From an uncultured Prevotella sp. (GTDB lineage: Bacteria > Bacteroidota > Bacteroidia > Bacteroidales > Bacteroidaceae), in the NCBI GenBank assembly GCA_937906765.1, contig CALCUV010000227.1:1-20052 (forward strand): a stretch of DNA of 20,052 nucleotides, given 5' to 3'. Shown piece after piece: positions 14,584 through 20,052 of the stretch. The notes under the pieces were generated by a model. The model did not search any database and was not told the DNA's origin. It saw only the letters and a program-made list of their open reading frames with translations. Within the stretch, counting starts at the first letter, position 1. Each line of letters begins with the position of its first letter. The translations under genes and the position numbers were made by a program.

Positions 14584-15464
14584 CAGAACAGCTCCACTCG
14601 TGCCTTTTCATCTATCACCAACTCCCGCATTCGTGTGTCTACATTTCGACCATAGATATTTCGTAGGTATCTGACATTTGACGCGTTAGTAAATTTGCTT
14701 GTTTCTCCAACCCAGCGCCCCGAATTATAAAGCGCTGGCGATTCGTGACAAGATACGTGCGATGATTTACCTCTATAATCACAAACGACGCTATCAAATA
14801 CGTCGGTTGCCTTCGGACGATGCGACTCCAGAACATGCGAAATATTGTGAGGAATGAAAACGTTATAACCAAGACATGCTCTGATGATGTTTTCTGGGTC
14901 ATTTCCTTGCATCTCCATATCATGCATAAAGTTCTCAATATGATACATACCATCTGGACGTCTTAAACCAGCGCACGTAATATGAAAACTCCCGTCATAA
15001 CTAACACGCGCTTTATTCCACGCTTCCATGTGCACCTGATAATGATGACCTTTATTTTCCAACTCAAAACCTCCGATACCGTGCAAATCAGATGCAAGCT
15101 CAGGGAAATTCTTACGAATGCGCACCATGCATGCATTGATTGCGTGTGTGCTTATTTCCAGCATTGGTGACAACGCGAGCTCAACGTCATCATCTGTAAC
15201 ATCTTCATCAAGCGACATTTTCATTGAATCTGTGTCACCACCTAGCACGCGAACCTTTTCACCAAACATCTGCCAAACAAGTTGCATTGCCAGAAGCATA
15301 TGCATTCGTGAACCAGCAACAATGCGCATCCCATACGTATATAATACCCTACAATTATCTGGCTGCGCATCATCCCAATTCTCTGGCGTGATTCGTGTCG
15401 CATCGTCAATCATCAAATCGCCATTCACACATTTATACTCTGGTTTGTAAATATCTTGCGCCAT
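14583..15464 (-). CDS. DNA polymerase, C-terminal part (motif C, thumb), second frame
   Basis: Continues the protein-primed family B DNA polymerase after the frame change at motif B. Coordinates are given from its first ATG, but the frame is open further upstream and reads Y-G-T-M, the natural continuation of motif B. Residues 36-66 hold the helical NCRVLYTYGMRIVAGSRMHM. Motif C is GGDTDS at 75-80, with the metal-binding Asp77 and Asp79. Further on are YQVHMEAWNKARVSYDGSFH and ITCAGLRRPDG, matching the phi29 thumb region (KFSVKCAGM). Independent translation from this ATG looks weak: GGA is only 3-4 nt away and the better AAAGGGG is about 27 nt upstream. The piece alone lacks exonuclease, motif A and most of motif B, so it cannot be active unless joined to, or assembled with, the first part. 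Confidence 0.85.
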   Translation of the reverse strand: MAQDIYKPEYKCVNGDLMIDDATRITPENWDDAQPDNCRVLYTYGMRIVAGSRMHMLLAMQLVWQMFGEKVRVLGGDTDSMKMSLDEDVTDDDVELALSPMLEISTHAINACMVRIRKNFPELASDLHGIGGFELENKGHHYQVHMEAWNKARVSYDGSFHITCAGLRRPDGMYHIENFMHDMEMQGNDPENIIRACLGYNVFIPHNISHVLESHRPKATDVFDSVVCDYRGKSSHVSCHESPALYNSGRWVGETSKFTNASNVRYLRNIYGRNVDTRMRELVIDEKARVELF

Positions 15465-17058
15465 GGTTCCGTAAATAAATGCCGTTAAACATCCCCTTTA
15501 CCGTGCTGTTGTAATAGGATGCAAAAAATTGTTCTGTGCATTCGCCAGCACGCAACATTTGCGCTATTCCTTCAGGTATCGTTGATGAAATCGGCATTGT
15601 ATACATCACCCCCTGACGATACGTAGCATGAATTTGCTTCGCAGCGTCCTTTCTTTTATATAGCAGATTTGATTGCAATGTAACGAAATCTGGCGGTTTC
15701 ACAAATGACGCTGATGCTTCACCAAAATCGGCTGTCATTGAATCCCATTCGTAAACCTGCCCAAAACACCACAGCTCAATTTCATTAAAATGCATGATGC
15801 ACGTTTCGGCACTATACAACTTACCAAAAGCAAATACAGCATTTGTAAACTGATTGTACCAATGATAGCTACGCACCATTTCTTCCTGCGCAACTGCGCC
15901 CTCATTGAAACCAGTTTCCCCGCCTATATCTAGTTTTGGCTTGAACTTGCTCAAAGGTTCAAGCGCCAAACCCCAATGCTCAAAGCACGTGCCTTTGCGC
16001 ATGCGTACATTCGTGAATGCGATTCGTGCATGTATTGCAACCGTAAATGGCTTCTCATAATGCTCCATTATTTCACTAACAGGCGTGGCAACAATTCTTT
16101 CGCAAATCTTTTGCAACGCCTTTGACGGACGCACTTTGAAATCATCTGGCACCATGCGCCCATTGATGAAAGTGTGATGCATCGAAGTTACGTCAGCCGA
16201 AAGCACATTATGCTGAATCGTAGAAGCATATCGAGCGCTTGTGAAAGTCCAACCTCCGTAGAAGCATGCCTTGCGCAACCCATAAATCTCAAATGATTTT
16301 GGCAATGACTTCTTGCATAAATTCATGAAAGCCAAATCAAGAGACAACTTCTTACCGTCCTCTTTTTCGACCTTCAACGTGCCAATTTGCCGCTTCGCCA
16401 TTTGTCGCACAATGCCAGTCTTTGTGAGTATCTTCACGCCTAGGTCGGATTGCTGCATCCATTCGTTTGACTCTAAAAGATACCGAAAATAAGCAGGAAT
16501 AACTTCCACATCTCTTCTTGCGTAAAACAATTCCTCAGACGTGAGTACAGTTTCAGGGCTACGTATAAGCGAGTAATCCCAATCCCCGACGGCCTTTGGC
16601 AAGCCCGCAGTCCTACCCATTGCGGCAAGGCCCCGCATTTCAAGATGGAATGTGTCCCAGAACCGTAGCAGCACCTTCCCTGCAATCGTTTTTGTGCACA
16701 AGTCAATTGTATAGACATTCGTACTGGATTGCGCACTTGCTCTGATTTCATATTTTTTATCCAATTCTTCCATCAAAGGCTGCAAGTCAAACATGAGATT
16801 GTAACCGCACACAATGGGAACCTTACCGACGAACTTTCCCCAGATGATGTATTGCTCTATGCGGTCCAGAAACTCAGTCTCATGACGATAGAAATGAATC
16901 TCACCGTCTTTCGTAGAATCATACGTGCGCATGTCAACGCCGCGCACGTCATTTTCAATAAACAGAATCGGGTATGCACGTGCACTAGTTTGCGACACAA
17001 TATTGCACGTCTCCGTGTCATAAATCATTGCGATTTCATATTGTGTCCGCTTTTTCAT
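15433..17058 (-). CDS. Protein-primed DNA polymerase, family B, N-terminal part (exonuclease, motif A, start of motif B)
   Basis: Replicates the linear genome from a terminal-protein primer and proofreads. Exo I is YDTET with Asp14 and Glu16, Exo II is YNLMFDL with Asn87 and Asp91, and Exo III is YARRD with Tyr179 and Asp183. The YGGWTF region at 267-272 matches phi29 YRGGFTW, just before motif A DVTSMHH (Asp289). Motif B begins K521-GMFNGIY-528. After Tyr528 this frame reads LRNHG and 8 more unrelated residues, then stops at 15433. Joined to the next frame the protein would be about 823 residues, longer than phi29 polymerase (572), with a longer span between motifs A and B. The ATG overlaps the terminal-protein stop by 4 bp (ATGA) and has GAGGAAACGGA upstream. 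Confidence 0.93.
   Translation of the reverse strand: MKKRTQYEIAMIYDTETCNIVSQTSARAYPILFIENDVRGVDMRTYDSTKDGEIHFYRHETEFLDRIEQYIIWGKFVGKVPIVCGYNLMFDLQPLMEELDKKYEIRASAQSSTNVYTIDLCTKTIAGKVLLRFWDTFHLEMRGLAAMGRTAGLPKAVGDWDYSLIRSPETVLTSEELFYARRDVEVIPAYFRYLLESNEWMQQSDLGVKILTKTGIVRQMAKRQIGTLKVEKEDGKKLSLDLAFMNLCKKSLPKSFEIYGLRKACFYGGWTFTSARYASTIQHNVLSADVTSMHHTFINGRMVPDDFKVRPSKALQKICERIVATPVSEIMEHYEKPFTVAIHARIAFTNVRMRKGTCFEHWGLALEPLSKFKPKLDIGGETGFNEGAVAQEEMVRSYHWYNQFTNAVFAFGKLYSAETCIMHFNEIELWCFGQVYEWDSMTADFGEASASFVKPPDFVTLQSNLLYKRKDAAKQIHATYRQGVMYTMPISSTIPEGIAQMLRAGECTEQFFASYYNSTVKGMFNGIYLRNHGARYLQTRV
15473..15480. repeat. 4-bp tandem repeat at polymerase motif B causing the frame change
   Basis: The coding strand reads GGC ATTT ATTT ACGG. 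With a single ATTT it would read GGC ATT TAC GGA ACC ATG, encoding N-G-I-Y-G-T-M, the expected motif B. The second ATTT shifts the frame at the invariant Tyr codon. All other sequence on both sides is intact. Confidence 0.9.
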
Positions 17059-17765
17059 TCCGTTTCCTCTATTTCTGCAACGCCATAAATCTCTGCATAC
17101 TCTGCGCGCACTTGTTCAATTTCAGCTTGCGTTTGTACCTCAACATCAGTTGATGCAAACTCTGCGGCTTCATCTTGCTTTGCAATTTCACGTTCATCTT
17201 CTGTCTGCGATTTTGTTTGAATTTCTTGCGCCCATTCTTTTACATCCTCTTGATGACGATTTAGAATCAACTCAATCAAAGACCGCAGGTCGTCAGCGCC
17301 ATAGACTTCCATGATTGCTTCAATTCGCCGCTCAGCTGGCGCATTTTCCCAGGCACGTTGCGTTACACGAAAAAACGTGCGCATTTCCGCTTCTGTATAG
17401 CTAGAAGTTGGATTCTGTATGTGTTCCTTTGAAACAGGGTCAACATAATAAGTACTAGAAATCTCTCTAGCAGCCTGCGCATTTCTGTTTGCTAGGCTTT
17501 GCGCAGATTCTCTGTATACTTCACGGTCAAAACTCCTTACCGCTTCTCGTGCGACTTCCTTAGCACGACTTTCACCAGTTGTAGTTGTGAAATATGATTC
17601 GCTGCGTAGCTTTTGAATTGCCGCTATCTCGCCACGCTTTTCAAACTGCTGCGCACGTGTAAGCGAACCACTGCTGATTTCCTTCTCAAGTCGCGCGATA
17701 CGCCTATCCATGCGCCTACGTGCAAGCCTGTTTTCATAGGCGATTGACCCCTTTTTACTAGGCAT
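17055..17765 (-). CDS. Terminal protein candidate (protein primer), gp3-like, 236 aa
   Basis: Expected to become covalently attached to the genome 5' ends and to prime synthesis through a Ser, Thr or Tyr hydroxyl. The assignment rests on position directly upstream of, and overlapping, the protein-primed polymerase, on size (phi29 terminal protein has 266 residues), and on architecture: a highly basic N-terminus (ENRLARRRMDRRIARLEKEI, residues 10-29) for DNA binding, a helical middle, and an acidic C-terminal helical domain that would sit in the polymerase. The priming residue cannot be chosen from sequence alone. The start at 17765 overlaps the MazG-like gene by 8 bp. No obvious identity to phi29 gp3 is seen, which is normal because terminal proteins diverge fast. 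Confidence 0.8.
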   Translation of the reverse strand: MPSKKGSIAYENRLARRRMDRRIARLEKEISSGSLTRAQQFEKRGEIAAIQKLRSESYFTTTTGESRAKEVAREAVRSFDREVYRESAQSLANRNAQAAREISSTYYVDPVSKEHIQNPTSSYTEAEMRTFFRVTQRAWENAPAERRIEAIMEVYGADDLRSLIELILNRHQEDVKEWAQEIQTKSQTEDEREIAKQDEAAEFASTDVEVQTQAEIEQVRAEYAEIYGVAEIEETE

Positions 17766-18039
17766 AATAGCCCCTATTGAAGTTCTTCTCGTAAGTGGCA
17801 TCCATTAGAGCTTGAACATCAGTAATACCTAGCAAGCACAAAAGATTAACCGTCGCTTGCAAAACATCAGCGCATTCACATGCAATGCTATTAATATCTT
17901 CCAACTCTACGACTTTCTTTCTATAAGCATTATAAAGCTCTGCTGCAACCTCCCCGACTTCCTCAACCAGCTTGAACATTTCCTGATAAATATTGCAGTT
18001 TGCAAATGGCTTAACCGTGATCTGGATTTCATCACCCAT
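17758..18039 (-). CDS. MazG-like nucleotide pyrophosphohydrolase, 93 aa
   Basis: Predicted all-helical NTP or dNTP pyrophosphohydrolase. The metal-binding pattern is visible: EEVGE with Glu26, Glu27 and Glu30 on the first helix, then ECADVL with Glu55 and Asp58 on the next. The start at 18039 has AAGGAGC eight nt upstream; a TTG two codons earlier is too close to that site. Phage MazG-like enzymes may clean the nucleotide pool or lower alarmone (ppGpp)-type signals in the host; which substrate applies here is unknown. It sits just after a terminator and upstream of the terminal-protein and polymerase genes, so it is expressed with the replication machinery. Confidence 0.85.
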   Translation of the reverse strand: MGDEIQITVKPFANCNIYQEMFKLVEEVGEVAAELYNAYRKKVVELEDINSIACECADVLQATVNLLCLLGITDVQALMDATYEKNFNRGYYA

Positions 18040-18061
18040 CTTCAATGCTCCTTAAAATAAA

Positions 18062-18093
18062 GCGCCGCACCACACTCTCATGTGATGCGGCGC
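18062..18093 (-). terminator. Terminator after the SSB-like gene
   Basis: GCGCCGCA (18062-18069) pairs with TGCGGCGC (18086-18093), extended by a CAC/GTG pair. On the minus strand it is followed by TTTATTTT. It lies 27 nt after the stop at 18120. It would allow the abundant SSB-like product while limiting downstream terminal protein, polymerase and ATPase expression to read-through. Confidence 0.88.
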
Positions 18094-18119
18094 ATTACGT
18101 TGCGTCTGCTCAGAAACTA

Positions 18120-18527
18120 TTACTTAGCGGGCGGCGCAACGGGATTAAGACGCTTCAACGTGTTTCCGCGCCCCGTCTTAATCTCAACAACAGTAACCCA
18201 AAGACCATCACTCAGCCACTTGCCAAGTCCGCCCAGAATCGTTACGGCAGAATCATAGATGCCGCCCGACTTAGAGAACAGCGCAGAACCATCACGCTGC
18301 ACAAGATACGTCTCCTTGCAGGGTTCACCAGTCTGCTCATTTACGCCATCTTTGAAGATAACGCCGATAAACTCAAAAGCCTGACCATCCTCAACAGTCT
18401 TATCAAGAGACGCAGCAACATTGAGCGCAGACGTAACCTGCAACATGCCCGCGAAGTCGTTCGTATCAATACCGTAAATCTGCATGGCGTCGGTGCCGTC
18501 GTTGATTGCCTGAATGTCGTTAGCCAT
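18120..18527 (-). CDS. Single-stranded DNA-binding protein candidate, 135 aa
   Basis: Likely coats displaced single strands during strand-displacement replication. It resembles a family of small phage and plasmid proteins annotated as ssDNA-binding in Gram-positive systems: an Ala/Leu helix with ALNAAASL-type pattern (TSALNVAASLDKTVEDGQAF), EFIGVIFKDGVNEQTGEPC, then TYLVQRDGSALFSKSGGIYD and a closing strand VTVVEIKTGRGNTLKRL. The position among early genes, and its separate terminator allowing high expression, fit the stoichiometric need for an SSB (gp5 in phi29). The start at 18527 is the ATG after AAAGGTTGAACAAA. I cannot confirm an OB-fold from the sequence. Confidence 0.65.
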   Translation of the reverse strand: MANDIQAINDGTDAMQIYGIDTNDFAGMLQVTSALNVAASLDKTVEDGQAFEFIGVIFKDGVNEQTGEPCKETYLVQRDGSALFSKSGGIYDSAVTILGGLGKWLSDGLWVTVVEIKTGRGNTLKRLNPVAPPAK

Positions 18528-18541
18528 TTTGTTCAACCTTT

Positions 18542-18829
18542 CTAGTCGATAAGAGAAACTTCATCGCTGATAATATCAGCATGTGCAAGAAAATCTTCCT
18601 GCGACATTGATGCATAAAACTTAGTGTGCGTGAGATTTACCACCATGATAGACGCATTGCCGCACAACTTTGCCACAGCATTTTGAGCTTTGATTTTGTC
18701 ATTATAATAACCGTCAAGAACGAACTCCATTTCGACGATTTCATTATGACTATCAAGCATGCGACAATCACAATACGTCTTAGTGAACGTGCGACCGATG
18801 CGCCCCCTTTCCTTGCTAGTGTATGCCAT
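18542..18829 (-). CDS. Small-domain early protein, relative of the duplicated domain in the left gene, 95 aa
   Basis: Function not recognised. The start at 18829 has GGGAGGTACAGCA directly upstream. The N-terminus is SKERGRIGRTFTKTYCDC, then strand EMEFVLDGYYNDKIKAQNAV, a helix, and the strand/closing part NASIMVVNLTHTKFYASMSQ with EDFLAHADII. This order fits both copies in the 177-aa protein at the other end of the window (TLEGAVTKERA, helix, strand, turn, short F-x2-A helix). Similar small proteins are often found next to SSB-like genes in phages of Gram-positive hosts; a nucleic-acid-binding or replication accessory role is plausible but not shown. It precedes the SSB-like gene by 14 nt. 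Confidence 0.8.
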   Translation of the reverse strand: MAYTSKERGRIGRTFTKTYCDCRMLDSHNEIVEMEFVLDGYYNDKIKAQNAVAKLCGNASIMVVNLTHTKFYASMSQEDFLAHADIISDEVSLID

Positions 18830-18992
18830 TGCTGTACCTCCCTTCCCTTCTTGCCGTTCTCTTGCTATTGTAGCGCTTCGGTTGGCTCCGTAGCAAAGCG
18901 CGTACAATCAAAATGGTATTGAGCGCAGATATTAGTAATACCAGAAGCGTGATGATTACTGCTGCGAGAATGTAGGTTAGATAAGCAGACAC
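18816..18992 (-). CDS. Small membrane protein with basic tail, GTG start, 58 aa
   Basis: This short frame fills a gap that otherwise has no gene. It starts at GTG 18992 after GGTGAT, 15 bp inside the previous gene, and ends 13 bp inside the 95-aa gene, so spacing is tight on both sides. The product has one or two long hydrophobic spans, residues 3-31 (AYLTYILAAVIITLLVLLIS, then ALNTILIV), followed by a strongly basic tail RALLRSQPKRYNSKRTARRE. The positive-inside rule places the tail in the cytoplasm, where it could bind nucleic acid or a protein. phi29 uses membrane-anchored early proteins to organise replication; that is the nearest functional analogy, by layout only. Confidence 0.7.
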   Translation of the reverse strand: MSAYLTYILAAVIITLLVLLISALNTILIVRALLRSQPKRYNSKRTARREGRYSNGIH

Positions 18993-19240
18993 AGCACATC
19001 ACCATCCGCGTAATAATTAGCCAAGCAACAATTAAGTTCATTGTTACCAAAGAACCATTCTATCAGCTTATCGCGCACATAGCTAGCAGTTGCAATGTCT
19101 GAAAACTTTGCCGCTTCATCGACGCGAATAGAAGTATATACTGCGTCTGGATGAAGGCATGCAAGAAATTTATGAAAATTATGCTGCCCGTCCAGCACCA
19201 CCACAACGTACTTTCCTTCTGATCGCCTTACTATGTTCAT
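18977..19240 (-). CDS. Hypothetical small protein, 87 aa
   Basis: Function not recognised. The ATG at 19240 has GAAGGGA eight nt upstream; an upstream in-frame extension to 19288 lacks a ribosome site. The protein begins MNIVRRSEGKYVVVVLDGQH, a beta hairpin, followed by helices (EAAKFSDIATASYVRDKLIE, then WFFGNNELNCCLANYY). A beta-beta-alpha-alpha fold with a small hydrophobic core is likely. It is one of several tiny genes at the start of the replication block, a place often used in phages for host-takeover proteins; no evidence for a specific target. Confidence 0.75.
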   Translation of the reverse strand: MNIVRRSEGKYVVVVLDGQHNFHKFLACLHPDAVYTSIRVDEAAKFSDIATASYVRDKLIEWFFGNNELNCCLANYYADGDVLCLLI

Positions 19241-19268
19241 CGTAACGTTCCCTTCTATTACCAGCGAT

Positions 19269-19541
19269 TTAATACTTAATGTTCGCAATTACAACACTCT
19301 GCCTAGGAAAATATGCACAAACGCAAACCGACGAATCTGATACTAACCGATTTAACCACATACCAACTGCAACCGCTACGTTCCAATCATGAAAAACAAG
19401 CGCATCATCTGGATTATATGTAGTACCAATCAAATCAAAATCACTATCATCTGTGAGCACTATAAAACGATTTTGCCGTATATTGTTTGTGCACATCAGA
19501 ATATATACGAACTCATCATTATCTAAATCACAAACACGCAT
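19269..19541 (-). CDS. Hypothetical small protein, 90 aa
   Basis: Function not recognised. The start at 19541 is set by an excellent site, GAGGTGATTTTA before ATG. The longer frame to 19673 would cover the 30-aa microprotein and lacks such a site. Sequence: MRVCDLDNDEFVYILMCTNN, RFIVLTDDSDFDLIG, YNPDDALVFHDWNVAVAVGM, ending VVIANIKY. Mostly beta with one amphipathic segment, acidic, three to four cysteines. It could be a small soluble regulator; nothing in it points to a known family. Confidence 0.75.
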   Translation of the reverse strand: MRVCDLDNDEFVYILMCTNNIRQNRFIVLTDDSDFDLIGTTYNPDDALVFHDWNVAVAVGMWLNRLVSDSSVCVCAYFPRQSVVIANIKY

Positions 19542-19552
19542 TAAAATCACCT

Positions 19553-19645
19553 CTATGCCAAGAACAGAACCGTGAAAATCCAAAGGTTGATGCACGTACA
19601 AACCACATACAATGCAAGATACCCGACTTCTGTGAACGTCCTCAT
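19553..19645 (-). CDS. Membrane microprotein, 30 aa
   Basis: The ATG at 19645 overlaps the previous stop as ATGA, so translation is probably coupled. The frame ends in TAG exactly at the ribosome site of the next gene (TAGAGGTGA), so it occupies the whole gap. Product: MRTFTEVGYLALYVVCTCIN followed by LWIFTVLFLA, one transmembrane span over residues 7-30. Real function unknown; size and hydrophobicity fit phage toxin-like or superinfection microproteins. Because it is so short the call is tentative. Confidence 0.5.
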   Translation of the reverse strand: MRTFTEVGYLALYVVCTCINLWIFTVLFLA

Positions 19646-19893
19646 TTTCGTATCCAATCAGCCAGATACACATTCATGAATCCGCGTTCCGTCGATTCAA
19701 AGAAATGAACATACAAACAAGCAAGCTCTGGTTTTAACTTCAAAAGCATTTCACCAGTTTGGTCGAGCGTTTTGAAACCCTTTACACGACCATTTACACG
19801 TGGCTCAAACTGACGATATTTTCCCTCACGCCATATGAACACAGTCCAACGTGTGTGCTTTGGTGCAGCACATAGCAATTCAGCGAATTGCAT
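19642..19893 (-). CDS. Hypothetical small basic protein, 83 aa
   Basis: Function not recognised. The first gene of the replication block, with GCGAGGTAAAATTAA before ATG. The protein is basic in the middle (WREGKYRQFEPRVNGRVKGF) with a helical part (LDQTGEMLLKLKPELACLYV) and ends FMNVYLADWIRK. It starts MQFAELLCAAPKHTRWTVFI. The net positive charge and its place directly behind the upstream regulatory repeats allow a DNA-binding role, but no helix-turn-helix or ribbon-helix-helix is convincing. Its stop overlaps the 30-aa microprotein by 3-4 bp. Confidence 0.78.
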   Translation of the reverse strand: MQFAELLCAAPKHTRWTVFIWREGKYRQFEPRVNGRVKGFKTLDQTGEMLLKLKPELACLYVHFFESTERGFMNVYLADWIRK

Positions 19894-19958
19894 TTAATTT
19901 TACCTCGCTTTCCGTAGTGGCCTTGCCTTCTTGCTTCATTCATGATACCATAAGTTGT

Positions 19959-20050
19959 TGTTGAAAAGTACGTGAATTATGTTGAAATGTGAAATATTTT
20001 TTCAACAATATTGTCAACATTGTGCGATAACTGAATGTGAAATGTTGATA
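19959..20050. repeat. TGTTGAAA boxes, right copy of a shared motif
   Basis: TGTTGAAA at 19959-19966 and 19980-19987, the reverse form TTTCAACA at 20000-20007, and the variant TGTTGATA at 20043-20050; TGTCAACA also occurs near 20012. The same boxes occur at 2413-2453 before the left gene block. Confidence 0.55.
19976..20005 (-). promoter_or_regulatory. Early promoter candidate for the replication block
   Basis: Minus-strand -35 TTGAAA (20000-20005), 18-nt spacer, -10 CATAAT (19976-19981). The -35 lies inside the TTTCAACA box at 20000-20007 and another box touches the -10 (19980-19987), so a protein binding the boxes would control this promoter. The start would be near 19969, about 76 nt before the 83-aa gene. 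Confidence 0.45.
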
Positions 20051-20052
20051 AG

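Larger units (their letters stand above)
19894..20052. other. 159-bp noncoding upstream region of the replication block
   Basis: No gene seen. Holds the TGTTGAAA box set, two AATGTGAAAT repeats (19986-19995 and 20034-20043), a promoter candidate (19976-20005), an extended -10-like TGGTATCAT (minus strand, near 19943-19951) and the ribosome site of the 83-aa gene. The window ends inside this region. Confidence 0.7.

Noticed and set aside
15433..15480. Intron or intein between the polymerase halves
   Set aside because: The halves overlap and only four extra bases are present; there is no room for an intervening element.
18865..19050. 61-codon minus-strand frame overlapping the 87-aa gene
   Set aside because: It competes with the 58-aa frame, which has a coherent membrane-plus-basic-tail product and better spacing.
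19542..19673. Longer form of the 90-aa protein starting at 19673
   Set aside because: An excellent GAGGTGA site precedes the internal ATG at 19541, and the extra stretch is better explained by the 30-aa frame.
1..20052. tRNA genes, CRISPR arrays, insertion sequences, integrase
   Set aside because: No cloverleaf, no regularly spaced direct repeats with spacers, and no transposase or recombinase motif seen on either strand.

Overview
This window looks like most or all of the genome of a small podovirus of the phi29 type (Picovirinae/Salasmaviridae-like) that replicates by protein priming. The diagnostic set is present: a terminal-protein candidate directly upstream of a protein-primed family B DNA polymerase, an encapsidation ATPase, a scaffold, a major capsid protein with a C-terminal Ig-like domain, a gp9-like tail tube/knob protein, a gp10-like connector, a gp11-like lower collar protein, a beta-helix tailspike, a holin-like protein and a GH25 lysozyme. 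The strong AAGGAGG-type ribosome sites and the GH25 lysozyme suggest a Gram-positive host. The sequence does not identify the genus.

Every gene I can support is on the minus strand, so the window reads biologically from right to left. (1) 20052-13501, replication and packaging block: an upstream region with repeated TGTTGAAA boxes and a promoter candidate; small unknown proteins (83, 30, 90, 87 and 58 aa, two with membrane segments); a 95-aa small-domain protein; an SSB-like protein followed by a terminator; a MazG-like pyrophosphohydrolase; the terminal-protein candidate; the DNA polymerase in two reading frames; the packaging ATPase. (2) 13500-2644, late block: a structured intergenic region with a good sigma70-type promoter overlapping an inverted repeat; scaffold; capsid; a terminator hairpin; tail protein; a 98-aa protein; connector; lower collar; two tiny membrane proteins; two appendage or fibre proteins; tailspike; endolysin; tandem terminators. 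(3) 2643-1: a 359-bp noncoding region with a G-quadruplex motif and the same TTTCAACA boxes, then five small genes without recognised function. The last of these carries an internally duplicated domain that looks related to the 95-aa protein of block 1, and the block ends in a terminator-like hairpin.

The most striking observation is in the DNA polymerase. A tandem 4-bp repeat (ATTTATTT) lies exactly at the conserved Tyr codon of motif B and splits the gene into two frames. Removing one copy restores Kx3N-G-x-Y-G-T. Other points worth a look are a late promoter whose start lies inside a terminator stem, a possible packaging-RNA-like structured region, a greatly enlarged membrane-active-type insertion in the tail protein, an AT-rich and probably exchanged tailspike beta-helix, and several overlapping microproteins below usual gene-calling size. 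No inverted terminal repeat is visible, so the true linear ends are probably missing or the contig is permuted.
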